From Allolobophora icterica (Eukaryota > Annelida > Clitellata > Crassiclitellata > Lumbricidae), in NCBI GenBank assembly GCA_963556255.1, contig OY744617.1, positions 26,786,871 through 26,850,870 on the forward strand: 64,000 nt of DNA. The letters run 5' to 3'. Shown here one piece after another: positions 11,168 through 22,129 of this stretch (positions within the stretch are counted from its first letter, which is position 1; every line of letters begins with the position of its first letter). Made by a program: the position numbers and the translations under genes. The notes beneath the pieces are model-generated. The model was not told the DNA's origin. It worked only from the letters and a program-made list of their open reading frames with translations, and did not search any database.

Positions 11168-11560
11168 GTGTGCGCAATAGTCTAATGGTTAGCGTGCGGG
11201 ACTGTCAACCTACAGATCGGGTGTTCAAATCCCCTCCATGGCAGAAAGATGTTTCATATTTTCTGCTTCACTTGCACCCGTATACAACTCGGTTATAAAA
11301 TGATCGACTGCACATTAGGTGGGTCCCCTATGGGCTCTATATAGGTCCCGTATGGAAATATGGGTTCCACATGCGCTCCATGTGGGCATACTGGCAGAGG
11401 TGTCGGTGGGAAGATCAAGCGGCACGGGGAAGGATTAGCCACTGGCCCTCATGTGCCAAGGTTATGAAAATTAAAGTCCCTAACACCGATTCCCATGGGC
11501 CATGGCTGCCTCTCGAGGTTGGCTTAAGGGACTGCTCGCTCTCCTCCTTCCATCCACACG
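11168..11560 (+). mobile_element. tRNA-derived SINE (family A), near full length
   Basis: The head has A-box-like TAGTCTAATGGTTAGCG, an anticodon-loop-like GACTGTCAACC (GTC, Asp-like) and B-box GTGTTCAAATCCC. The body GAAAGATGTTTCATATTTTC and the 3' block GGCTGCCTCTCGAGGTTGGC recur at 13437-13692, 33262-33408 and 39415-39573. A palindromic GGGCTCTATATAGGTCCC patch in the middle (11320-11400) is not shared and may be an insertion. Confidence 0.75.
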
Positions 11561-11587
11561 TCTAGCCCCACTGCACCTAACAACAAA

Positions 11588-12520
11588 TCACACTATTATA
11601 GGAAGGTCACGAGAACAATAAAACATGACTAACGCGCATCTGTTCCTCACGACTTCACCGCGCGAAACGTGTCTCAAGACGACGCCGCCTGCGGCCGGAT
11701 TCCCAACGTAAAGGGGTTCAGGCGAACACCCCCTTCCTCCGTAGATATTCGTCGCCGTGGCGGTTGCTGCCGCCGCGTTTCTCAAGGAAGGGTTGATGAG
11801 GAACTGTTGCTGAAGGTTGGGTATACACTTGAAGTTGTCCGGAATCTCTCGACTAGCTGGCTTCACGAGTGGTTTGCACCTGTTTAGGTCGTATTCCGGA
11901 TCGCAGTCTTGTCGACATGGATAGGTCACTGCCTGAGGTATCTCGACGTAGCAGTTGGGCACTTCGGAGCAGGCCGGATTCGGTCGTGTGTAGTAGGAGT
12001 CCTTCGCCGGGGACGGGCAGTACGGCAAGCTATTCGAGCAAGGTGGCGGTGAGCACTTTGCCGAGAACACCGGTGGCTGGCACGGTGAACGCGGACGAGG
12101 GCGCACCGGCCGATCACAAGGTGTGTACTGGCGCGGCGAGCAGGGCCGAGGGCATACTGGCGGATCAGATGGAGGGCACGCAGGCGGGTAGTACGGCTGG
12201 GGGCACATGGGCCGTGGGCAGGGTGAGCATGGTCTAGGGCATAGGGGCCGCGGGCAGGGTGAGGACGGCTGAGGGCAAACTGGCCGCGGGCAGGGTGAAC
12301 ACGGCATAGGGTAAATGGGCCGTGGGCAGGGTGAGCACACCGGAGGATTACAGGGACTAGTGCAGTAGGGGTCGCACCTATATGCGCGTAGGGGCGGAAA
12401 ACAGGGACGCCGTTGAGGGCATGGGTAGCAATCAGTTGAGCTGACGCAGGAGGGCTGCCACTGAGAGGCGGAGAAAGAGGTATCTGGAGACCCAGCAGTT
12501 ATCGCTCCACATGCGGCATT
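11588..12520 (-). CDS. Cys/Pro-rich repeat protein, 3'-terminal exon
   Basis: Read on -, an acceptor (GGTTAGTCTAG) at 12521-12522 opens a frame of 310 residues in phase 0, ending in TGA (11590-11588). Residues ~40-140 are built from CSPCPRPxCPxP-type repeats with Cys every 3-5 residues. The rest is Tyr/Pro/Cys-rich and then loses Cys, with a short Ala/Thr run (AAAATATAT) near residue 255. There is no ATG before the repeats, so at least one upstream exon (start codon, perhaps a signal peptide) is missing. Cys-Pro repeats of this kind occur in sperm outer-fibre, cuticle and shell/matrix proteins; I cannot choose among these. The frame lies within the putative last intron of the gene at 20052-10235, same strand. 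Confidence 0.6.
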   Translation of the reverse strand, partial: NAACGAITAGSPDTSFSASQWQPSCVSSTDCYPCPQRRPCFPPLRAYRCDPYCTSPCNPPVCSPCPRPIYPMPCSPCPRPVCPQPSSPCPRPLCPRPCSPCPRPMCPQPYYPPACPPSDPPVCPRPCSPRQYTPCDRPVRPRPRSPCQPPVFSAKCSPPPCSNSLPYCPSPAKDSYYTRPNPACSEVPNCYVEIPQAVTYPCRQDCDPEYDLNRCKPLVKPASREIPDNFKCIPNLQQQFLINPSLRNAAAATATATNIYGGRGCSPEPLYVGNPAAGGVVLRHVSRGEVVRNRCALVMFYCSRDLPIIV

Positions 12521-13436
12521 CTAGACTAACCAGATAAAAGATCTGTTAATGAAACATAGCACAAAGCCTAAAATTAATATCAATCAAAGCTAACAATCAA
12601 TATTACGACGACACACGCCTCATAGCTTTCTGCGTGGATCAGAATTACGGATTAAAAGGAAACAAGACTGGGAAAGAATCCTTAACACAGAAATGAGAAT
12701 ATCTGCAGGAATACATGTATAGGCTTAATGAAACATGCAGAATAAATGCGAAGTTGACTACGAAACAAAGAAATATGAATCCAATTAAAGACCTTCAACG
12801 TGACGACAAATTAGTGCATAAAAGTGGTTCAATTTAACTGTTTTGGTCATAGGAACTGATTTCGTATTGACCGGATACGAAAAAGGTACGGTATTCGTCC
12901 GAGATTTGAAACAAAAGGAGATATAAAATAAACGACGACAACAAAGGATTGACATCAACAAAAGGTAAGCAAGCAAGCATCCTCTATTGACATATGACAA
13001 GCTCATTATGCATTCGGCTAATATGACATAGAACTAGTACAAAGAGAAAAATAATATCATCGACAAATGGTTAAGTAAAACTAAATACGGTCAATAACTA
13101 AAAGATCCAGGCCAATGATTAATTAATCGGGCCTGGTAAAACTTAAGAAAATGAGGAGTCATTCGAACACCTCGCCGCCAAAGTAAAGGTCGGCTTCAGA
13201 CACTAATGATGACGCCGATATCGATGATGACGACTTGATGACGGTGCTATAGTGAAGATGATAACGATACACTGAGTCTATTTATATTTGCGAATAATTC
13301 ACCCTTTTTACGAAATCAAAGCTTCCAGTACTATAGTCGCAGACGGATGAGCACTCGTCGAAATTGCATTTACCCTTCAATTAGAAAAAAATTAGCATTG
13401 GCTTCATCCTCAATTTAATCTTTGCATATCATGTAA
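12521..13436. other. Upstream/intronic sequence of the Cys/Pro-rich gene
   Basis: AT-rich; no exon could be defended. It holds an imperfect palindrome around TGATTAATTAATCG (near 13118) flanked by CCAGGCC and GGGCCTGG. Confidence 0.35.
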
Positions 13437-13692
13437 GCAATGTGGTTAGCGTAGACCCTAGGCCAAAGTGCCGTACAGCCACCCAAGGCCAAAGGTCGAG
13501 AGGTCAAGTTCCTGCCACGGCCGAAAGACATTTCAAAATGTCTGCTTTACTTGCGTAGTTCCTCGACCGTGCACTGCCGGTTGGACGATCAGACAGCAAG
13601 GCAAGCCGCTGCATGGCCACCCGCCCCTTTCGATGCTATAGGAAACTGGAGTCGCTAATACTTCATACCCACGGCTGTCTCCATAGACGCTA
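13437..13692 (+). mobile_element. SINE family A, diverged, cut by a Helitron
   Basis: It shares the tRNA-like head (TGTGGTTAGCGTAGACCCT), the body (GAAAGACATTTCAAAATGTC, then CTGCTTTACTTGCGTAG) and the 3' block (CCCACGGCTGTCTCC) with 11168-11560. The expected 3' end is missing exactly where the Helitron begins. Confidence 0.6.
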
Positions 13693-14134
13693 TCTATATA
13701 AATAAAGCAAAGAATCTGTCTGTCACAGCGTCTTTGACCGGGATGCATTTCTACAGTTTTCGAGCTTTTCACTCGAAACCTTCACTACTGTGTCGGGGTG
13801 GGCATGACACACCCAGTGTGAGGCCTCGCGTCCCCCTTTTCACCGCTACCATGGTGTCCCGGGCCAAAACCTACCCGCGCAATGCATTTTTAGGTGGAAA
13901 AAAACCTACACTCAACCTATTTTCACTCGCCAGATGGCACCGCCGGGTTAAGCAGCTACAGTACGGATTCGCTAGAGGATTGAAACTAAGCAGTGTTTTG
14001 TTGCTTATTGGCTAGAGGGATTGAAACACCCAAAACGCCGGGTTAAGCAGTTCCGCGTCCTCCGTTTTGACCGCTACCATGGTGTCCCGGCCCAAAACCT
14101 CCGAAACCCGGGCAACGCCGGGTTCACCAGCTAG
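13693..14134 (+). mobile_element. Non-autonomous Helitron
   Basis: The 5' end TCTATATAAATAAAGCAAAG followed by CTGTCTGTC is a characteristic Helitron start. The 3' end has a hairpin AACCCGG...CCGGGTT just before CTAG at 14131-14134. The flanks are A (13692) and T (14135), the A/T insertion rule for Helitrons. No TIR or target duplication. Internally a segment with CCGCTACCATGGTGTCCCGG occurs twice (near 13845 and 14070). No Rep/helicase gene. Confidence 0.72.
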
Positions 14135-14371
14135 TAGCTTATAAACTACTGCTCTTCTTCGCTTCTTAGTTCTGTTTCATGACGCACGCACTAATCCTAT
14201 ACAGGATTATCTCACCTGCGTGTATGAACAGAATGCATTGTACAGAAGAAGGAAGTATATACAGTAACTTTGCGTTTACTCGCTCAGATTAATTATCCCC
14301 GTTGGGAAGCACTTTCCATTTCGTTTCGTTCCTGCCCACTGGACTTATCCTTTCAGTGAAATCCTACCATA

Positions 14372-14455
14372 TTCCTAAGATTCATTCAGTCATTCAAGGA
14401 TTTACATAGCACCTCTTCAAGAGAGCTACTCAGAGACGAGAACTACTCAGATGCT
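14372..14455 (-). mobile_element. LINE/SINE 3' tail fragment
   Basis: Read on -, GAGTAGCTCTCTTGAAGAGG runs into TGCTATGTAAATCC and a decayed (AATG)n tail. It matches the tail at 45216-45300. Confidence 0.45.
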
Positions 14456-14472
14456 CGTTGTCCTTAGGCAAC

Positions 14473-14640
14473 CAGTGATGGGTAATTAATTAGAAACTAA
14501 TTAATGACCTGATTAATTAGCTTGGTAGCTAGTTCTAATTCTAGTTAACCTAATTAGCAACCGAAATTCTGATAATCCTAATTCTAATTAAACGTTGTCT
14601 AATTCTGATTAAAATTTCACAACGTCCTATGGGAACGCAG
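14473..14640 (+). mobile_element. hAT-like terminal fragment
   Basis: CAGTGATGGGTAATTAATTA is a hAT-type end like those of the element at 42156-43287 (CAGTGATGGGCA when read inward). AT-rich TAATTAG/CTAATTA words follow. No partner end found. Confidence 0.35.
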
Positions 14641-14824
14641 ATATTATTAGAGTGCAGCCTCCTCAACAAAGGAGACGGGCTTTAGTTGTTGAGGAAAAGC
14701 TCAAGAAATGTCACCGATCAATATGCGGAAGTATATCCTAATCACTGACCGTATGCAACGCTCACCTTATATTTGCAACTATCCCCTACCGATGACCGTT
14801 TCTCGAAGCTGCAGAGTTGCCTGT

Positions 14825-15445
14825 CGGACAGTTTCTTTGAGATGCTCCTGTTGGACGGTTTCCTTGAGATGCTGAGTTTGGACCGTTTCTTTGAGATGCT
14901 CCTGTTGGACCGTTTCTTTGAGATGCTCTTGTTGGACCGTTTGTTTGAGATGCTCTTGTTGGACCGTTTCTTTGAGATGCTCTTGTTGGACGATTTCCTT
15001 GAGATGCTGAGTTTGGACCGTTTCTTTGAGATGCTCCTGTTGGACCGTTTCCTTGAGAGGCTCTTGTTGGACCGTTTCTTTGAGATGCTCCTGTTGGACC
15101 GTTTCCTTGAGAGGCTCTTGTTGGACCGTTTCTTTGAGAGGCTCTTGTTGGACCGTTTCTTTGAGATGCTCCTGTTGGACCGTTTCCTTGAGAGGCTCTT
15201 GTTGGACGATTTCCTTGAGATGCTTAGTTTGGACCGTTTCTTTGAGAGGCTCTTGTTGGACAGTTTCTTTGAGAGGCTCTTGTTGGACCGTTTCTTTGAG
15301 AGGCTCTTGTTGGACGGTTTCTTTGAGAGGTTCCTGTTGGATCCTTTCTTTGAGATGCTCCTGTTGGACCCTTTCTTTGAGATGCTCCTGTTGGACCCTT
15401 TCTTTGAGATGCTCCTGTTGGACCGTTTCCTTGAGACGCTCAGTT
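14825..15445. repeat. 27-bp minisatellite, ~23 copies
   Basis: The unit is CTTTGAGATGCTCCTGTTGG + ACCGTTT with a few alternating variants (GAGAGGCTC, CTGAGTTTG). Because 27 is divisible by 3, both strands stay open: - reads a polar nine-residue unit ETVQQEHLK (coiled-coil-like, Gln/Glu/Lys-rich), + reads RFFEMLLLD. Neither frame has an ATG before the repeats. A coding exon on - is possible but unsupported. Confidence 0.92.
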
Positions 15446-17287
15446 GCCTTTGCCTGTTGCGTTAGATACTTCAATGTATACACATATGCGGAGGTTAAGG
15501 TAACACACTGGTTTACACACCTCTACATCAATTCCTCTGGTGCGTGCGTGGTCCAGAGCTCGAAGGTTCTTTCGACCGGGACCCAAATACGACACCAGCA
15601 TAAATACACCGACAGGGCACCTTTTCGCCTTACAACGGTATAGGCTTATTCGTTTACCAATACGGAAACGATGGAAGGTCGAAGTTGTAGCAGGTGGTAT
15701 GGACATGGATAGCATTGCGTAGCTTAAGTGCGACAGCCATTCATAATTAATTAAGTAGGTAATTAATTAATATAAGCAACTACTAAGGTAAATGTCGCAA
15801 ACATAGCCAACAGTTCTTGTACATCGTGCAAAGCGAGAAGCAAGCGACAGAGAAAAAGACTAACAGGCAGGCAAGCAGGCGGGTAGACAGACAGACAGAC
15901 AATGACAGGTACATGGAGGGATGGACGGAAGAACATACAGGTTTCCCACTCTGGCTATACGTCATCAGCACAGAAAGTTTGAAACCTACAGAAGGCAGTC
16001 GCTTTGTTGCGCCCAGACGACTTTATTTACAGGCGCTTCTTCAAGACAAAAACCTTTCAGGTAAAGATCTATTATTCAATGCCAAAATGTCAGATGTGTG
16101 ACGTATCCATTGTCTTGGTCTGTCTGTGTATATACTAATTATTTTACATTACCTAACCTTGAAAACTGCTATGGTTTAAAGACTTTAAAGTTTAAACCAT
16201 GATGATGGTGGTTACAGAAGGACCCAAAACAATCGTCGACTAGTTTATGATCTTTTTTCTCGTCACCTAGACTTGAATGACTTCTTCCTCGAAGTTTTGA
16301 CTAACAACATCTAATCAGTCGTCGCCCAAATATTTATGTTCAATTTCGCCTTCACGACATTTTTATGACCTCTTCAGCTTCAAACTTTAGTGACGACCTT
16401 AAGCAAACCGAAATGTACACGTTTAGGTCAGAAAATGGTGGGTGAAATGCACACTAACCCCAAATTTTCGAGTGGGGACCATAGCCCTCTGTGCCTACAC
16501 CCTTGAAGCAACTCAAATATTTTCACCGTAAGCAAGATGTAGGACGGCCTCAGAAGGGTGGTGAGTCTATTTTGGTCCCGAACCAATAGACCTAATTTAT
16601 TAATACTAAGTGAGACACGTTGACGTTAAGATTAGACAGTCAATTATCTATCGGAGCCCCCCCCCCGTCTAGAAATAAAACAGGCAAACTAGAACTCGAA
16701 ATATGCAATTCAAGGTCTTATCGTAATCTCGAAACATCTGCAGCGCCCAAAGAGAGCTAAATGACAGGAACCAGCAATTCACAGGCGCTCAATCAAAACA
16801 AAAGCGGTTTAGTGCCACGTCAACATCAAGGTCAGGCAAGTGTAGAAGTCACACGGCTACGGTGGCTGGTGTTTAGAAGTGGACAGCTAAACAGGCAAGG
16901 GGCAGAGGAGGCATCAGGCTAAGATCTGTGGAAGAGGAGTATTTTCAGTTTCGAATAAAAGACCAGAAAAAGGTCCTTAATAGATCTTGCGTGGCTGCAT
17001 GGCGTTGTCTATAAAGGTGACATGTGCAGCAGGGTTAAGCAACACTGGGTGCGGATGGGTTTAATTAGTCTTTCGTGACTTACAGTCATCCATTCTTTCA
17101 GAACAGTACACCAGTACCAGCGCAATATTAGAGGTGTTATGCCTTTGGATTACATAATTTGGTCGTGCATGTTCGGCACCGTATAGGCCGCCGAGTAGTC
17201 TGGGCAGAAATGCGTAAATAAATGCGTAACATGCATAACATTTTCTACCTTATAACATACAGTTCATTTGCGTATACCCCAGTCTCC
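15446..17287. other. Non-coding, probable intron of the - strand gene
   Basis: No exon could be defended. Notable pieces are a 10-bp inverted repeat ATGGTTTAAA...TTTAAACCAT (16170-16199), AATTAATTAA words near 15745-15775, a CAGA-rich patch near 15880 and a poly-C run near 16658. Confidence 0.4.
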
Positions 17288-17291
17288 TTAC

Positions 17292-20052
17292 CTGTCTTTG
17301 CCCGCTGTCGAAGAGACTCTTGGTATCTCACTCTGCTTCGATTTCCGTTTACTCTCTGACAGTGCTTGGGCCCACTTGTTGACACTTGTTGCAGATAATG
17401 CAGAAGCCTGGCTCACATCGGATCTTTGTCCTGATCTGTTAGAGCTCCGATCAGATATCCTCGAAAGTTTGGAACCAGCACCTACTGTAAAAACGTCAAT
17501 ATGCGACTGCGAAGGATATGCACTGGTATCGGATCTTCTTGACACCGAAGCTGAGCTGGCATGACGTGGACTAACCGCGGAATTGCGACTAGTCGCAGAA
17601 TTTCTGGACACTGGATCGAACTTAGAAGCAAACGAGCCACCCACGGATTTTTTGGACTCAATGACTGATCTAGAATTAATCGAACTAATCCCGGATTTTC
17701 TTGTCTGTATATCCGACTTTGCAGTAGACGGCCTAGTCCAGGAGTTTTTCGGTGCAGTATCCGTCTTGGCGTTAAACGAATTCGTCCCGGATGTTTTCAG
17801 CTCAGTATCCGTCTTGGCAGCAAACGACGTAGGAGCGGATTTTCTGGGCTCCGTGTCCGCCTGTAGTTCTAGTACCTTAGTATCACGCGGCAGTGAAAAG
17901 CCGGCTGTATGCCTAGACGAAGGGGCCGAGGTAGCACGTAGATTTCTGTCCGATGCTCCACCTCCCGTAGTAGTGGGTACTGGTGTTGCAGGCTCCGACT
18001 TTTTAGCAGGTTCTGAAAATCCGAGACTAGCCTTTGGTTGAGAAAACCTTGTCGCCGGAGTTGGGATGCTGGATACCGCTGAACTGTTATCAAAGCTCGA
18101 AAATTGTGAATCGGACGAGACTGCCGACTGCGCGTTCCCTGGTGGTAGTAGTAGCAGTCGATTCTGTAGACCGGAACCGCGGGTCGAGGCGACGGTTGAC
18201 CGCCTCGGAGCCGGTGTTTGTAGAACTTGGTCGACTGGCTTTGGAAAGAATGGCTGGCTTTCAGGTACCTTCTTATTGTCGGGACCTGAGGGAAATACGG
18301 GCTGTGAGACACGTGTTGAACGTTGTGCGTCCGCGATGGCAGCCCTCTCTTTGGGTTCAGCTGCAGAGGCGGAGAACTTGACGCTTGCAACCTTACGGCT
18401 AGTGTCGTTGTATGGTTGCGAAGCTACGCGGGGTGGAATAGATGGCGAAATACCCCTACTCTCTTTCTGATCTGTGGATATTTTATTCGAAGCTGCAGGA
18501 ATAGGTACGGGAGGGGCTTTGGGGATAGAAGCAGCTGTTTCGTTGGGTTGAACAACAGAGCCGGGGGCTTTGACGCTCGCAAATGTAGGGCTTGTCTCGT
18601 TATATTTGTAGGGTTGCGGTCCTACTTGGGGTGGAAGAGATTGCGAAATACCCTTACTCTCCTTATGATCTGTGGATATTTTATTCGAAGCTGCAGGAAT
18701 AGGTACGGGAGGGGCTTTGATGATAGAAGCAGTTGTTTCCTTGGGTTGAACAACAGAGCCGGGGGCTTTGACGCTCGCAAATGTAGGGCTTGTCTCGTTA
18801 TATTTGTAGGGTTGCGGTCCTACTTGGGGTGGAAGAGATTGCGAAATACCCTTACTCTCCTTATGATCTGTGGATATTTTATTCGAAGCTGCAGGAATAG
18901 GTACGGGAGGGGCTTTGGGGATAGAAGCAGCTGTTTCGTTGGGTTGAACAACAGAGCCGGGGGCTTTGACGCTTGCAAATGTAGGGCTTGTCTCGTTATA
19001 TTTGTAGGGTTGCGGTCCTACGTGGGGTGGGCGAGATGACGAAATACCCCTACTGTCTTTCTGATCTGTGGATATTTTATTCGAAGCTGCAGGAATAGGT
19101 GCGGGAGGGGCTTTGGGGATAGCAGTTGTTTCCTTGGGTTGAACTACAGAGCCGGGGGCTTTAACGCTTGTAACTGTAAGGCTTGGCTCGTTATGTTTGT
19201 AGGGTTGCGGTCCTACGTGGGGTGGGCGAGATGACGAAATACCCCTACTGTCTTTCTGATCTGTGGATATTTTATTCGAAGCTGCAGGAATAGGTGCGGG
19301 AGGGGCTTTGGGGATAGCAGTTGTTTCCTTGGGTTGAACTACAGAGCCGGGGGCTTTAACGCTTGTAACTGTAGGGCTTGTCTCGTTATGTTTGTAGGGT
19401 TGCGGTCCTACGTGGGGTGGGCGAGATGACGAAATACCCCTACTGTCTTTCTGATCTGTGGATATTTTATTCGAAGCTGCAGGAATAGGTGCGGGAGGGG
19501 CTTTGGGGATAGCAGTTGTTTCCTTGGGTTGAACAACAGAGCCGGGGGCTTTGACGCTCGCAAATGTAGGGCTTGTCTCGTTATATTTGTATGGTTGCGG
19601 TCCTACTTGGGGTTGAAGAGATTGCGAAATACCCCTACTGTCTTTATGATCTGCGGATATTTTAGTCGAAGCTGCAGGAATAGGTACGGGAGGGGCTTTG
19701 GGGATAGAAGCAGTTGTTTCCTTGGGTTGAACAACAGAGCCGGGGGCTTTGACGCTTGCAAATGTAGGGCTTGTCTCGTTATATTTGTAGGGTTGTGGAG
19801 TCACGTTGACTAGCGCGGTTGGCGGAATGCCCTTACTATCTTTTGTAGCTGTGGATCCTTTAGTCAGTGTTGCAGGGTTCGGATGGAGTGTGGGCAGATC
19901 ACCGGCTGCCTGCGTGTATTCGAGCTTTAACGGAGCCCTGAATGGATTGTCGGAGGGAATCTCAGCAGACAACTGGAGCGGGGTCCCTGATAATTTCACA
20001 GAGCGTGTTGGTGACGATACGCTGCCGTTCTTCTGTGGAGTGGCATCAAAGC
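17292..20052 (-). CDS. Large internal exon of a disordered Pro/Ser/Thr-rich repeat protein
   Basis: The frame is open for about 920 codons. Its left limit is a strong donor (AAAGACAG then GTAAGG) whose own TAA would be the first stop. Its right limit is an acceptor (TTCGTGACAG) just inside an in-frame TAA. There is no internal ATG, so it must be an internal exon entered in phase 1 and left in phase 2. Residues ~75-580 hold eight copies of a 65-66-residue unit with the landmarks QPYKYNETSPT, KAPGSVVQPKETT, PKAPPVPIPAAS and KISTD. Later, about five 16-residue units start at DTEPRKSAPTSFAA. The end is basic and Ser-rich (WAQALSESKRKSKQSE). Composition predicts disorder; the repeated KAPPVPIP could be an SH3-type ligand. 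The frame being kept open over 2.7 kb of diverged sequence argues for real coding. No family recognised. It probably continues to 10364-10235. Confidence 0.75.
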
Positions 20053-20149
20053 CTGTCACGAACGATGAAACACTTTATACTGAACAGGTTTGTTATTATG
20101 CTCATTAGCACGATACAGCAGCTGCGCTTATCGCAGCCAAACTAATCTG

Positions 20150-20300
20150 CTAAAACAGAGAGAACACGCGCTCCAGGTCACACTGTCACTAATGCATACT
20201 ATGCAGTATGCACTACTGATGCATACTATGTAGTACGCATTAGTAACAAAGTACATACTATACAGTATGTATTAGTAACAATGTGTATACTAATGTATTC
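20150..20300. repeat. Tandem palindromic hairpin repeat
   Basis: Three successive imperfect palindromes around GCATACTATGCAGTATGC, GCATACTATGTAGTACGC and ACATACTATACAGTATGT are separated by ACTA/TTAGTAAC words, period ~40 bp. They lie just upstream of the acceptor of the large - strand exon. Confidence 0.75.
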
Positions 20301-20599
20301 TATTTCTCTCTTCTGAAACGGGGTCATATGCAGTGACAGCAGACAAGCATAAAGTCGACAGCTCAAATGCGCAATCCCATCATTGACTGAAATTAGTTTA
20401 TGTATAATAAGCTTATGCTGTGAAACTAGTTATAACAAGAAAACAGTAAAACAATGAAACGGTGGAGCCCGCTGAGGCTTGTGCTTCTGTAAAAATCGTT
20501 TCCAAATGTGATGATTGAGGGATTGCATCATTTATTCCTTTGATTTTGCCCGCTATCCTAATCCCTAGCTCCATGATGTAATAGAAATTAAGCAACAAG

Positions 20600-20978
20600 G
20601 TGAGGCACGGTTCAGACGGTCCCCACTCGATGGAGGAGGGTCAGATATTTAGAAGCACAGTTGATCAGGACAAGGTGAGGCACGGTTCAAATGGTCCCCA
20701 CTCGATGGAGGAGGGTCAGATATTTAGAAGCACAGTTGATCAGGACAAGGTGAGGCACGGTTCAAATGGTCCCCACTCGATGGAGGAGGGTCAGATATTT
20801 AGAAGCACAGTTGATCAGGACAAGGTGAGGCACGGTTCAGATGGTCCCCACTCGATGGAGGAGGGTCAGATATTTAGAAGCACAGTTGATCAGGACAAGG
20901 TGAGGCACGGTTCAAATGGTCCCCACGCGATGGAGGAGGGTCAGATATTTAGAAGCACAGTTGATCAGGTGGTACCCA
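20600..20978. repeat. 75-bp minisatellite, five copies
   Basis: The unit starts GTGAGGCACGGTTCA and includes CCCCACTCGATGGAGGAGGG and AGAAGCACAGTTGATCAGGA. The copies differ by single bases, so the array is recent. On + the 25-residue frame stays open, but there is no start or splice evidence. Confidence 0.95.
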
Positions 20979-21381
20979 CTCAATAGAGGAGGATCAGTTT
21001 TTAAAATCAGCTCTACAAAATCTCGAGTCGATTCTTCTTGTTTTAAATTTATGGCTAAGCGTTTGATAATTCTGCATGCAAGTGGCAACAGAAGCTAGAA
21101 TGTAATTTCTTAAAGTAAACAACTAAAATTCCAGAATAGGGAGAAAACCTCGTTATATACTCCGTGCAACTATGCCCAACCCTCGGTCATGCCCAACCCA
21201 TTCCTTGCCTTTCGATTACCTTCTTTGTTAGCTACGTTTTCCTCGGTATACAGGATCCGAAGAAAACTATAATTTACTGGATTCACTAAGTAATTTCATT
21301 TACATTACGCAAAACTAGTTTCAGACGCTGTGAAGATCCATTTCACTTATAAATACCTCACAACCAAAATGTTACGGTCCA
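20979..21381. other. Non-coding, nothing recognised
   Basis: AT-rich unique sequence without a defendable frame. Confidence 0.4.
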
Positions 21382-21567
21382 GGGCCCGCGTGTATGGACC
21401 GGTCCTAACCTAGTCAGTCGTAAGCGGCTTAGTCCGGACCAGCTAGGCTCTGACTAGAGGCCGCCAGCAAGGGGTGTGCATGGGATTAGTTTTACACTGG
21501 CCTACCTAGTCGAAGACCAAAATGGGCGTGGTCAAACTGTGGTAAAACTGCTCATACACGCGGGCCC
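21382..21567. mobile_element. Short MITE with GGGCCCGCGTGTATG termini
   Basis: The left end GGGCCCGCGTGTATGGAC matches the reverse complement of the right end (GGGCCCGCGTGTATGAGC) at 16 of 18 positions. No coding capacity. Superfamily not assigned; the flanking three bases (CCA, AGA) do not match, so the duplication is decayed or of another length. Confidence 0.65.
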
Positions 21568-21889
21568 AGAAGTCTCTCGATAAAGATTCTAGACCCTTTG
21601 GCCTTTCGGCTTTAAATTCGAATCCTACGGCAGTATGCCTACTCAAGCCGTGTTAACTAGGCTATGATGAAGCCCGTCCTTTCATGGTTTTATAATTGTT
21701 GGGTGATAAGTGACAGGGGCGTAACTTTGGTCTAAAAAGTGGAGGGTACCAATTTCTTCTCCATTTTCGCTTTTCGCGTGGAGACCATAGTATTACCCTT
21801 TATTAAGTCAAACTGAAAAGTACGCAGTAAGATTACACGATATACTAGTAGTAACAGATGGTAACAAGTTTAGCAGGAGTCGAATTTAA

Positions 21890-22075
21890 CTGCATACGGC
21901 ATCTGTCTTACTGTTCATTTTACAGTCGCCCCATATAGGGAGTGGAAGGCTGAGTCAACCTTATGGGGCTAGAGGGTATCGAACTCGCTTCCCGTATGAT
22001 CTTCGTGCCGGCGTGTAAGCATTGAATCCTCCCCGTCGTCGACTGCAAGACGCCTAGCTCAGTAAACAATGGTGT
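21890..22075 (-). mobile_element. tRNA-derived SINE (family C)
   Basis: Read on -, B-box-like GAGTTCGATACCC is followed by the SINE body AAGGTTGACTCAGCCTTCCA and GGGGCGACTGTAAAATGA. The order head-body fits a tRNA-derived SINE. The 3' tail is unclear. Confidence 0.55.
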
Positions 22076-22129
22076 TGCAGAAGTTTTCAAGGAAGAAGAA
22101 CTAAACAGATGATCTGCCTCCCGCTAAAC

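Noticed and set aside
11168..11240. Genuine tRNA-Asp gene
   Set aside because: Same head and body recur at 13437, 33408 and 39573; the stems are imperfect, so it is a SINE.
14773..15483. Coding gene on either strand of the 27-bp minisatellite
   Set aside because: No ATG before the repeats on either strand and no convincing splice pair; kept only as a repeat with a note.
20413..20598. Small - strand frame (MELGIRIAGKIKGINDAIP) as first exon of the large repeat-protein gene
   Set aside because: Peptide looks moderately protein-like, but no donor in the needed phase was found.
20600..20986. CRISPR-like array or 128-codon gene
   Set aside because: Five near-identical 75-bp units without unique spacers, in an animal genome; a plain minisatellite.
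21712..21760. Another hAT end (CAGGGGCGTAACTTTGG)
   Set aside because: Looks like a terminus but no partner end or duplication was found, so not listed as an element.
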